Origin: Ktedonobacter racemifer DSM 44963
Lineage (GTDB): Bacteria; Chloroflexota; Ktedonobacteria; Ktedonobacterales; Ktedonobacteraceae
Assembly: GCF_000178855.1 (NCBI RefSeq)
Contig: NZ_ADVG01000004.1
Coordinates: forward strand, 2,480,001-2,544,000
Direction: 5' to 3'
DNA length: 64,000 nt
Shown here: positions 28,948 through 37,804 of the stretch, piece after piece
How the letters are laid out: every line of letters starts with the position of its first letter
How positions within the stretch are numbered: position 1 is the first letter of the stretch
Notes under the pieces: generated by a model
What the model saw: only the letters and a program-made list of their open reading frames with translations
What the model was told of the DNA's origin: nothing
Database searches by the model: none
Made by a program: the position numbers and the translations under genes

Positions 28948-29950
28948 CTAAACTTCACCAAGTGCATAAGAAAAACAACGTTGAAGGATATCGCGTCGAT
29001 GACGCAGGCGCTCTTTGGCACGCACAAGCTCTTGGTTGAGGTGAGTGAGATCCTGGCAACACAGGTTTTTGAGTTCGCGGCGTTTGAGGAGATTCCACAC
29101 GTATTCCTGAGGATTGAGGTCAGGAGCATAGCCAGGCAACCGCTCGAGATGCACCCGTTTCCCTATTAGACTGGAGAGAAAGGTTTTGATCACATTCGCG
29201 CGATGGATTGGCGAGCCATCCCAAATAATGAGCAACTTGCCTGAGATCTTGCGGAGTAAGGCTCGTAAAAATCGTACGACCTCTTCGGCTCTATAGGCGT
29301 GCTCTTGTGTTTGCATGAAGATTCGCCCCTCTTGGGTGATGCCTCCAATTGTCGAGAGATGATCGCTGGTCAACTTGACACGCACTGTCGGGGTCTGTCC
29401 TCTCGGGGAGTAGGTTCTTACTATCATCGGCAGAAGATAAAAGCCTGATTCGTCTACAAAAACGATTGTTCGCCTTTCTTGTGCGGCTTTTTTTCAGAGC
29501 AGGCCACTCATGTTCTTTCCAGTCTTCAATTGCCTCCTCATTACGTTGTGTTGCTCGTTCCACCGTTTTTTGTATACTGTACCCCATCTCGCGGACAAGC
29601 GACCACAATGGTCGGGATGATAGCTCACCTTGAACTCTCGTTTGATCACTTGGGCCAGTCTTCGACTATTCCAGACCTCCCCGACAAACCCATAGGCTGG
29701 TGCTCCTTTCGCCAACAACGTCGGAATGTGCGCCTTCTGTTCAGCCGTCAAGCGAGGTGTCGCTCCTTTTGCAGGATGCGCTTTGAGGGCTTTTTCTCCC
29801 CCTTCTCTTCCTTGTTTGATCCATTGGCTCACGGCTCCTTCGCTCACTCCCAATGCCACGGCACTATCTTTTTGTTTCCATCCCTCATGTTTGAGGACCC
29901 AGGCGCGTTTGCGCCTTTCTTCTCGCCAATCGGCTTTCCCTACTCATTCT
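28948..29950 (-). pseudogene. IS630-family transposase copy 1, several frameshifts
   Basis: Pieces in three frames give one protein. The helix-turn-helix part (AVALGVSEGAVSQWIKQ, then LTAEQKAHIPTLLAKGA) comes first. It is followed by VREMGYSIQKTVERATQRNE in another frame and a final frame with HLSTIGGITQEGR, the Asp in LLIIWDGSPIHR, and the Glu in YAPDLNPQEYVWNLLK. The first catalytic Asp region (FVDESGFY-like) is split by a shift near 29450. At least three shifts make it defective. Confidence 0.8.
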
Positions 29951-29982
29951 TTACCTCTCTCTGTCGAGGTCAGTAAGTACGG

Positions 29983-31041
29983 TCACACAAGTTTTGCAGC
30001 ATGAGAACCAATAATTAACAAGATTTTCCCCGGAAATTGATTATAGCGGTTGAAGAAATCCTGAGCTGCTGTCAGCAAAGCTTGCATCGTCTCAAAGAGT
30101 TCACAATGGGTGACTTCCCGACGAAAATGTCGCCAAAGCATCTCGATGGAATTGAGCCAGGGGCTGTAGGTCGGTAAGTACAATAGGACTAATCGTCCCT
30201 CAGCTGCCTGAACAACCACATCTACTTCCTCATCCTCATGCGTGTTGGCATTGTCCCAAGCTACATAGATCGTTTCCATCGGATGTTTCTCAGCCAGGGC
30301 TTTCAGCAATTGCGCAATCTCCTGGCGTCGCTTGTGAGATTGGAACAGGACCACAGTTTCGCCAGTGTAATAATTGACGGCACCAATGCCGTAAGAGGTG
30401 GCTTGCTGACCAGGTGTGTGGATCATCACCTGCTGTCCCTTTGGACTCCATAACGCACGTAAGGTTGGCAGCAGACTCACATTGAACTCATCCGCATAAT
30501 AGAAGACTTCTCCTTCTTTGACTCCATCTCGGACCTCTTCAATAGTCTTCTTTTTGACTGCATAATCAGGGTCAGGGCTACTAATGGTGTGTTGAGGCTG
30601 GCTAAAAACAATCTCATGAGCTGCCAGACGACGACGAATCGTCTCAGAGGAGGCAGTGATGCCTGTGTGCTCAGCCATGTAATCGGCTAAGCGTTGGAGG
30701 GTTCACATCGAATACGGCTGCTCGGAGACTACGAGGTCGCCGTCGAACGGCTTCGAGTAACTGCTCTTCATATGTCTTCGTTGTTTTCGAAGGTGCGCCT
30801 GTCCTGGGCCGATCTTGCAATCCTTCGATCCCCAAAACCAGGTAGCGTTTGAGCCAACGTTGTATCGTCTCATCGTTTTCACGGACAATAGCTGCAATAC
30901 GTGGAGCTGTAAAGTACTGTTCACAAGCTAGCAACACAATTTGGGTACGTGTGCGCATTCTTACATCTTTTGTGCATCGATAGACTTCTGCTAACTCGGT
31001 CTGCTGTGCTTCTGTCAATTCAGGCATCTGAAGCGCTTTCA
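29983..31041 (-). pseudogene. IS630-family transposase copy 2, frameshift plus TGA
   Basis: ATG 31041 has GGAGGG upstream and encodes MKALQMPELTEAQQTELAEV with two helix-turn-helix units. Near 30710 the frame shifts; in the correct frame TGA (30705-30703) stands where Trp is expected, then TLQRLADYMAEHTGITASSE. The catalytic core is complete: Asp in FYYADEFNVSLL, Asp in YVAWDNANTH and Glu in SPWLNSIEMLW. It differs clearly from copies 1 and 3, so it is a separate IS630 type. Confidence 0.83.
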
Positions 31042-31144
31042 TGGTTCCCTCCTGCTCAGAGTATACCTGATACCGCAGAACTTGTGTGGTTGTACTTAGT
31101 GCATTCTGACGAAAGGTCATAGGAAATGTGGTATCATAGAGGGC

Positions 31145-32277
31145 ATGAAAGCCCCCATTTTTATTCGACCACTGACCAAAGACGAACACAGCCAGATCCA
31201 GGCGGGGTTGCGTTCGTCCAATGCCTTCGTGTTGCGACGCAGCCAAATATTGCTCGCGTCTGCCCGTGGGGAGCGCGCCCCCGCTATCGCCAAGTATCTG
31301 GGCTGCGACGACCAGACCGTTCGCAATGCGATCAAAGGCTTCAATATAGCTGGACTCACCGTGCTCAAAGAGGGGTCTTCGCGTCCCCATCGACTCCGAA
31401 CGACCTTCACCATCGAAGCGGCCGAGCGGTTGAAAGCGCTCTTGCACCGCAGTCCCCACGACTTTGGACTCGACCGTGGCCTGTGGACCTTGGAACTGGC
31501 GGCCAAGATCAGTTTCGAGCAGGGCATTATCCCCCACAAAACGTCGGTGGCGAGCGTGCGCCGAGCGCTCCAAAGCTTAGGGACCAATTGGAAGCGTGCC
31601 AAACACTGGATTACCAGCCCCGACCCCCAGTACCAGCAAAAAAAAACGCACGCGATCGGCTGATGGCCTGGGCGAGCACCCAACCAGGCTGGGTCATCGG
31701 GTTTGTGGACGAGGTGTGGTGGAGCAGGTTCGCTCTTCCTCGTCTGTCCGCCTGGCAAGGGAAAGATCAACCCGTGCGCTTGGTGGAACAGACGTGGCAA
31801 AAAGGTGATCCTGATCCCAAAGCTCTCGCCTGTTATGGAGTATTGTGGCAACAGGGACCGATCGATGATCCGATTCGCAAACAGATGTCGCTGCGCTTCG
31901 TGACCGGACGCCCCGTCAGCGCCATCACCACCCAATTTCTGGAGTGGTGTTGCACTCGACTACAAGCTCAAAACAAGACTTCTTGGCTGCTGATCTGGGA
32001 TAATGCCTCCTTTCACGTGAGCAAGATGGTGCGGACCTGGATCAGAGAGCACAACAGCCTGGTCAAAGCCGAGGGCAAGGGCGTGCGTATTCTGCCTTTG
32101 TTTCTGCCCACGAAAAGCCCTTGGCTCAATCCCATTGAGCCCAAATGGGTCCATGCCAAACGCAATGTAGTCGAACATGATGGGCTGCTTACCGCCAAAC
32201 AGCTTGCCGCACGAGTCTGTGCCTACTTTGGATGTTCCTATGAGCCACATCTTGTTCTTTCCGAAAAGGTTTCGTAA
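31145..32277 (+). CDS. IS630-family transposase copy 3, two frames joined at an A9 run
   Basis: Frame one starts at ATG 31145 (MKAPIFIRPLTKDEHSQIQA), carries the helix-turn-helix part and ends at 31663. The run of nine A at about 31637-31645 allows a -1 slip from reading YQQKKTHAIG-stop to YQQKKNARDRLMAWAS. The second frame then supplies Asp in VIGFVDEVWW, Asp in LIWDNASFHVS and Glu in SPWLNPIEPKWVHAK, ending at 32277. Apart from this shift no damage is seen, so the element may be active with programmed frameshifting. Imperfect ends about 20 bp long (15 of 20 matching) are visible near 31096 and 32290. Confidence 0.8.
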
Positions 32278-32576
32278 TTATGCATTAGGAACAAGAAGGA
32301 TTATACGCATAGTTAAAAGGGAAGGTTGCGCAAGCCATGAAAATTTCAGAGAGTACCAATAGATTTTGATTGTTCCTCTGCGGCGACTATTGCATAACCA
32401 AATTGTTGCGCCTTTATAGCTGTTGCCGCAGCTTTTGCCATCTTTTTGGCCTCCTCAAAGTTGATTTCCATAGGAAGCTGGAGCTTTTTGAGCTTTACCA
32501 GTAACTCTGTTCCCAGGAGTTTCCCCTGGATGTTTCGCACCATGTCGGATAAGGCATCGTCATGCTGCTCTACTAG

Positions 32577-33554
32577 AGACTGTATGTAAAGCGGTAAAAT
32601 TGAAAGGGAGAGGAGTGTCAAAGAAACTGAGCAGGGACGTTTATCTCAAGCAGGAGGACTTCCATGAGATGGCGTGCCTATCCCGCGCGATATGAGTGAT
32701 GAGGAATGGGCAATCTTGGAACCCTTGATCCCGCCCGCCAGGCTAGGTGGACGACCACGAGCGGTGAACATGAGGGAAATCGTGAATGCGATTCTGTATA
32801 TCTTGAGAAGCGGTTGCCAATGGCGCATGCTTCCTCGTGAGTTCCCGCCCTGGTCAACCGTCTGGACCTACTTCCGTACGTGGTGCAGGAACGGGAGTTG
32901 GGAAAGGATGCATACTGTTCTGAGAGAGGCTCAAAGGAAACAGCAAGGGCGAGAACCTCCCCCCAGTGCCGCCATTCTCGACAGTCAAACGGTCAAGACG
33001 AGTCAAAAAGGGGGACCCGTGGCTATGATGGCGGCAAGAAAATAAACGGGCGAAAACGTCAGGTTCTCGTTGATACGTTGGGATTGATCCTGCATCTGAA
33101 GGTTCATACGGCAGATGTGCAAGATCGAGCAGCGGTTGCGTTCCTACAGGGGGTTCAAGCTCGCTATCCTCGCCTCGAGCACGTCTGGGTTGACCAAGGC
33201 TACACGGGAAGTGGGAAAACCTGGATAGAAGAGCATTTGGGGTGGAGCGTTACCGTCGTCCAACATCCCCCTCGTTCCCGAGGAGAGTGGGTTCCCATAG
33301 GCGACATCAATGATCTGGCTCATCTGCGCTTTGAGTGGCGACGACTTCCTCCTTTGCATACCGGTTTCCGAGGAGTCCTTCCGCGCCGCTGGGTGGTCGA
33401 ACGGACCTTTGCTTGGCTCACCTTCTGCCGTCGGCTCTGCAAGGACTACGAGTTCTTGCCAGAAAGCAGCGAAAGTTGGATTTACGCGTCTCAGATCCGC
33501 TTGCTTCTGCGTCGCCTAGCGAGAGCCCCATCTTGAAGCCTTTACATACAGTCT
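32577..33554 (+). mobile_element. IS5-family insertion with CTAG target duplication
   Basis: Both ends read AGACTGTATGTAAAG inwards (15-16 bp perfect inverted repeats), and CTAG lies directly outside each end. It splits the methyltransferase gene. Confidence 0.93.
32674..33536 (+). CDS. IS5-family transposase (IS427-like), two overlapping frames
   Basis: Frame one (GTG 32674 to 33045) has RDMSDEEWAILEPLIPPARL, the N-terminal HTH part and the first Asp in AAILDSQTVK. At CAAAAAGGGGGAC (about 33004-33016) a -1 slip leads to RGYDGGKKINGRKRQVLVDT, then Asp in VWVDQGYTGS and Glu in RWVVERTFAWL, ending at 33536. Two-frame organisation with -1 shifting is known in the IS427 group, and the clean ends suggest recent activity. 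The start is uncertain: ATG 32664 with a good ribosome site reads MRWRAYP and would need another shift to join. Confidence 0.82.
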
Positions 33555-34098
33555 CTAGTTGGACTGTCAAGCCTGCTTCTGTAAGATAGTGCACATAGTC
33601 CTCAAGCGGCTGTGCGTCAGCAATACAGGCAATCCATGCCAGCAGTCCTTGCAGATCTGCAGGAATATCACCCTTACGTGTAAGATCGCTCAACCCTACC
33701 CGTCCTCCTGGCCTCAGAACACGCACAAACTCAGAAGCCGCCATCGCTTTTTGGGGGAACGTACAGAATGCACACTCACAAAGAACCACATCAAAACTTG
33801 CCGCAGGTACCGGCAAGTTTTCGGCATCCCCCTGCTCAAACGTCACTAGATGGGCAACTCCTGTGGCCAGCACTGCCTGTGAGGCATTCTCTACAGCCAC
33901 GCTGCTATACTCTATACCCAGGACACTACAACCGAAACGCTGTGCCAGATGAATCGCGCTTGCCCCCTGCCCGGCAGCGACATCCAGTACACGCTGATCA
34001 GATCCCAGGGAAAGTAGAGTCCCAAGATACTCGGTTAACGCTGTTCCCCCTGGATGGAATGAGTCACCAAGTAAGAGTCTGGCCCAATCACTCTGGTA

Positions 34099-35084
34099 GG
34101 GTTCTGTCAAAACTCAGAATACAGAAGCTCATCAAAGTCCAGGGCCTGCTGATCACAACTTGTCTCTTGCTATGAGGCTGCTTGGAGGAGTGCTTGCAAG
34201 GCCACAAGCCGATCGAGGAAAGCTCTTCGTCGTTCGGAGAGTGAGATCGATTCTCCCGTGATGGAGCGCGGACGGAGATAATTCCGTAACTCGTCAAAAG
34301 CAGAACAAAAACGTGCTGCCGCCTCAAATGTTCCAAATCCATGCATAGGATAGTACTGCTGTTTGATGTCTCGGTGGTCTTGTTCCAGACGATTGTTGAG
34401 GTACTTGTTCGTCCGATGCCGGACATGATTGCCCATGGTCTCGCGGATAGCTCGTGGATAGGAACGGTGCCCATCTGTTGTGACAGACTCTGGGGCATGC
34501 CCAACCACAGCAACTGCTTGATTGAAAAACCGCTGCGCTGCCTCCATATTTCGCTTCTCGCTCAACATGGAATCCACCAGATGACCGTCATGGTCGATGG
34601 CTCGGTAAAGATAACACCATTTGCCATGCACTTTGATGTACGTTTCATCAACATGCCAGGAAGTCCCGGCGTGGCCGTGTCGTCTTGCTCGCAATTGTTC
34701 GGCTATGAAAGGGGCAAAGCGTGTTTCCCATTCTCGAACAGTTTCATGCGTGAACACGAGGCCCCTCTCCAGAAACATTTCAGCCAGATCCCGCAGGCTC
34801 AACTTGTAGCGGAGTCGCCACAGGACAACGAGAAGAACCACATCGGTGGGATATTCCAGGAAATTGAACGGCGTTCCTGTGCGCTCGTTGAAGAGGCGCT
34901 TACATGCTGGGCAACGGAACGTGCGATAACCGAGCGTCGTCTTCTGGGTTTGCTCTTTGATGGTGGTTGAGGTGCAATGCGGGCAGTTCATGAAGTATTC
35001 CTTCTCCGATGAGTTCTTGTTTTTCTGAGGATACCTCACAAATGATCTCCATGACAAGCCTTCTTCCCAGTTCTGACAGAATCC
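34099..35084 (-). mobile_element. IS6-like insertion sequence, intact transposase
   Basis: GGTTCTGTCAAAACTCAGAA (34099-34118) and the complement of 35064-35084 share GG.TTCTGTCA.AACT. No 8-bp target duplication is seen. The left end contributes TTGACA, reading out into the methyltransferase gene. Confidence 0.8.
34170..34991 (-). CDS. IS6-like transposase with N-terminal zinc finger
   Basis: The ATG at 34991 (AGAAGGA 8 bp upstream) gives 273 residues, longer than IS26-type enzymes because of the added zinc finger (CPHC ... CPAC with FNERTGTPFNFLEY). The core is complete: Asp in SWHVDETYIKVHGKW, Asp in VTTDGHRSYPRAI and Glu in NRLEQDHRDIKQQYY. This is the only intact one of three copies of this subtype in the window and may mobilise the others. 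IS6 elements move by replicative transposition and fuse replicons. Confidence 0.9.
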   Translation of the reverse strand: MNCPHCTSTTIKEQTQKTTLGYRTFRCPACKRLFNERTGTPFNFLEYPTDVVLLVVLWRLRYKLSLRDLAEMFLERGLVFTHETVREWETRFAPFIAEQLRARRHGHAGTSWHVDETYIKVHGKWCYLYRAIDHDGHLVDSMLSEKRNMEAAQRFFNQAVAVVGHAPESVTTDGHRSYPRAIRETMGNHVRHRTNKYLNNRLEQDHRDIKQQYYPMHGFGTFEAAARFCSAFDELRNYLRPRSITGESISLSERRRAFLDRLVALQALLQAAS

Positions 35085-35156
35085 TTCATTCGTTTTCATT
35101 CTGAGAGCATCCTTCTCGTGTTTTTGAGTTGAGTTGAGTGTAGATCACGGCGCTTT

Positions 35157-35298
35157 GTGGGCCCAAATTGGATAATTAAATGGGGGGCAAGACAGGTAAA
35201 AGAGGTATATTCAGCACTTAAAAAAGAACTCATCTCGCTCTACTGGCCGTTTCAGTCGCCTGGGCACACACCCATCGAATTGTCCAATTTTGGCCCAC
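35157..35298. repeat. 142-bp segment with inverted ends (MITE-like)
   Basis: GTGGGCCCAAATTGGATAAT at 35157 and the complement ending at 35298 agree at about 18 of 22 positions. The inside has one short open stretch (YSALKKELISLYWPF) and no transposase. It may be a miniature element or a decayed remnant. No target duplication is evident. Confidence 0.45.
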
Positions 35299-35317
35299 GA
35301 AGCAAATTTATTTACAC

Positions 35318-36034
35318 TTAACGATCCATATATTGCTCGTGCGGCTCATTGCGTGCTGCCTCGAGAATCTTCTGGGCCACAGCTTCAGCACTATCGGGTT
35401 CTGGTCCGCCTTGTGGTGGGCGCAGCTGATTTGTCTTTGGAGTTGCTAAGCTATTTTTGCCGAAATTCGTTGCCGTTGCACGAGGCAACATCGTTGTTAT
35501 GCGAATATTCTCTGAAGCTAATTCCTCTCGTGCAGTATCAGAGATCATATTAAGGGCAGCTTTTGTCGCGGCGTATGCACTAATGGCGGGCAGGTGCATT
35601 TTTGTAACAATCGAACTGACGTTGATGATCAGACCTCCGCCGTTTTGACGCATCTTTGGGATGATAGCCTGCATCGCTTCTACAGGGCCAAGCACATTGA
35701 GCTCAAAAATCTGGCGAAACTGATCGATATCTACATCAGCCACGTTGCCAAGCACGGTTTGTCCCGCATTATTGATGAGAATATCAATTCGTCCATACTG
35801 CTGAAAAACGCGGTCCACCAGAGCCTCAATCGCATCCTTATTGCGCAAATCGGTGGGAACCGCGATAGCCTCACGATGTTGCTCATGAAGCTCATTGACA
35901 ATGGTAGTAAGGGTATCGGCAGAACGTGCCGCAAGTGCGACCTTTGCTCCGGCCTCCGCAAAGAGACGTGCGGTAGCCAGACCAATGCCTCCGGATGCAC
36001 CTGTAATGAGAACGACTTTATCCTGAATATCCAT
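35318..36034 (-). CDS. Short-chain dehydrogenase/reductase
   Basis: 238 residues. Cofactor site TGASGGIGLATARLF, NNAG in ILINNAGQTVLG, catalytic Ser in INVSSIVTK and the Tyr/Lys pair in SAYAATKAAL. The residue after the second beta strand (AARSADTL) suggests NADP(H). It is cytoplasmic and likely acts on a small carbonyl or alcohol. A strong promoter with two operator-like palindromes lies about 290 bp upstream on the same strand (36300-36361), so it is probably under a repressor whose gene is no longer adjacent. Confidence 0.9.
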   Translation of the reverse strand: MDIQDKVVLITGASGGIGLATARLFAEAGAKVALAARSADTLTTIVNELHEQHREAIAVPTDLRNKDAIEALVDRVFQQYGRIDILINNAGQTVLGNVADVDIDQFRQIFELNVLGPVEAMQAIIPKMRQNGGGLIINVSSIVTKMHLPAISAYAATKAALNMISDTAREELASENIRITTMLPRATATNFGKNSLATPKTNQLRPPQGGPEPDSAEAVAQKILEAARNEPHEQYMDR

Positions 36035-36299
36035 AAGAAGAAATCCCCTTTCTCTTGAATAAAGAGCTGGTCCGATAGGAGTTCGCTAAGCTATTAGCCT
36101 TGTGGGGCGAAGCCGCTAAGCTTCCCCCATATCCGAGACACCGTCGCGGGACGTCTAACGCCTCGCCAAGGGCTCTGATAGCCTCGAAGGTTGTCCGCGA
36201 CCGAATCGAGCAGAAATCGCGACTGCGCTTCTGAGAGCTTCACCTGGATTCAATTCGACCCAGTGGATTGGGACTCTCCTTCCAACTCTTTTGCGTATG

Positions 36300-36361
36300 G
36301 TATAATATTAGCGGAGCAATGCTCCGCTAATATTATACGGAACGATGCTCCGTTTTGTCAA
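36300..36361 (-). promoter_or_regulatory. Consensus sigma-70 promoter overlapped by two operator palindromes
   Basis: On the minus strand TTGACA (36361-36356), 18-bp spacer, TATAAT (36337-36332), the best promoter match seen in the window. CGGAGCATCGTTCCG fills most of the spacer, and CGGAGCATTGCTCCG lies just downstream inside a 39-bp palindrome (36300-36338). Two 15-bp operators 26 bp apart fit a TetR-type dimer pair that blocks RNA polymerase. Confidence 0.7.
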
Positions 36362-36384
36362 GTGATTGTTTGAGGGAAGGAATA

Positions 36385-37244
36385 GATATTGTTAACTTAT
36401 TGGTAAAAAGGAAAGATATTGATGAGCTCTAAGGGGAAAATCGCTGGAAAGGCGATGAGAAGTGGGAAGGTCTGTGTGGTTATGCGATTGGTTTAACGCC
36501 AGTGACCTCATTCCATTGCTGGAATCGGCTCTGCAAAATGGCGCGGTATTCCCCGGCATGCAACCGATGCCTTCGTAGTTGAAAATGTCCGGCGATGAGG
36601 CTAAAGGCGGAGAGAAAACGTTGGGCCTGTTTGGCCGATTTGAATTTCCGCATCTTCTTTTCACGCAGGCGCGTCGGTTGGTGAGAATTTTTCGCCCGGT
36701 TGTTGAGCCTTTTGTGCTGCCGGTGCTCTACGCCAGGCAGAATCTCGCGTTTGGCCGCGCCATAGCTCCTCAGCTTATCGGTAATGATTACACGAGGAAC
36801 GTATTGCAACCCTTTGAGAAGTTTGCGGAAAAAGCGTTTCGCCGCGTGTGTGTTCCGCCAGCTCTGCACCAGGATATCTAGCACGTTGCCGTCCTGATCG
36901 ACGGCTCGCCACAGATACGACCTTTTCCCATTGATGGTGAGAAAGACCTCATCCAGGTGCCACTTGTCCCCACACCGAGGGCGACGGCGGCGGAGTTCGT
37001 TCGCGTACGTCTGCCCAAACTTCAAGCACCACTGGCGCACGGTTTCGTAGGTCACGACGATTCCGCGCTGTGCCAGAAGCTCTTCGACATCGCGAAAACT
37101 GAGCGAGAAGCGGAAATATAGCCACACAGCATGGCTGATGATTTCAGGCGGAAAGCGGTAGCCTCTGTAATCGGGGGCAGTGGTGGTTGTTTTCATGAAG
37201 CCATGTTAGCACATTGTTCAGCTACGTTCCAAGTTGACAATATC
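36385..37244 (-). mobile_element. IS6-family insertion, second subtype
   Basis: GATATTGTTAACTT (36385-36398) and the complement of AAGTTGACAATATC (37231-37244) match at 13 of 14 positions. Transposase unlike the zinc-finger subtype. No clear 8-bp duplication. Confidence 0.7.
36480..37196 (-). CDS. IS6-family transposase (IS26-like)
   Basis: 238 residues, the standard length. YRGYRFPPEIISHAVWLYFR is the family N-terminus, followed by Asp in KWHLDEVFLTINGK, Asp in VIITDKLRSYGAA and Glu in HQPTRLREKKM. All three catalytic residues and the frame are intact. It lies directly upstream of the operator-bearing SDR promoter and may have replaced the missing regulator gene. Confidence 0.92.
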   Translation of the reverse strand: MKTTTTAPDYRGYRFPPEIISHAVWLYFRFSLSFRDVEELLAQRGIVVTYETVRQWCLKFGQTYANELRRRRPRCGDKWHLDEVFLTINGKRSYLWRAVDQDGNVLDILVQSWRNTHAAKRFFRKLLKGLQYVPRVIITDKLRSYGAAKREILPGVEHRQHKRLNNRAKNSHQPTRLREKKMRKFKSAKQAQRFLSAFSLIAGHFQLRRHRLHAGEYRAILQSRFQQWNEVTGVKPIA

Positions 37245-37804
37245 AATTCATGGACAAACGCACATCAAAATTTCTGCGGTAGAAGGCTGCTACTGTGTAT
37301 ATTGCTGTAAAACAGGATAAAACTGCGAAGGCGCCTGCTCTTACATTAGGCTCATTCAGGAGCCTGAGAGGCTGCTCTCTACTGCTGAGTATTCCTTCTT
37401 TGGGAAGCGTACTCAACAAAAATTCCCCAAAAGCAAATCGCCCTGCCCCGCTTCTCAAGCGGAACAAGACAAATGTATTGCTGAGTGTGGTAGCGCATTC
37501 GGGAACCGCCAATACTCTTCCATTCTTCTCTGCCAGGCTCCTCAGCCTGCTCCAGAGGCCGATTGAATTCTCGGGTTCTCTCCAACTCGGTCGTTCTCCA
37601 TCGGTTTTGTCGTCAAGGAAAAACAGGAAAGATGCAAGATACCAGAAGGCCGACGACCATTCCGATGAAACAACCGAGAGGAGAGAGCTTCTGCGAGGGA
37701 TTTTCGCATGTCCACGAGCGAATATCCCTTACGCACATTCTCTTGAGAGTTATAAGCAATACAGAGAGAAATAGAATCTAGAGAAAGGGAAACGAACTGA
37801 GCAT
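37245..37804. other. Stretch without a supported gene
   Basis: Open frames exist on both strands (longest 37295-37774 plus) but none has a recognisable domain, good ribosome site or coherent composition. It may be decayed coding DNA beyond the methyltransferase pair. Confidence 0.4.

Larger units (their letters stand above)
32346..34110 (-). pseudogene. SAM-dependent methyltransferase gene interrupted by IS5 and capped by IS6
   Basis: The right part (34110-33559) holds the class I methyltransferase fold: LGSDQRVLDVAAGQGASAIH (motif I), EQGDAENLPVPAASFDVVLC (motifs II-IV), RVLRPGGRVGLSDL. The left part (32576-32346) continues as LVEQHDDALSDMVRNIQG to the stop. Removing the IS5 element and one CTAG joins them in frame as LTEAGLTVQLVEQHDD, restoring a protein of about 260 residues. 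The first few codons, including the TTG start, come from the terminal repeat of the IS6 copy at 34099, so the original start is lost. The fold resembles ubiquinone/arsenite-type methyltransferases; substrate unknown. Confidence 0.9.

Noticed and set aside
3311..30705. Possible reassignment of TGA to Trp, suggested by several TGA-for-Trp positions
   Set aside because: All cases are in decayed mobile elements; intact host genes use TGG for Trp and end at TGA as normal.
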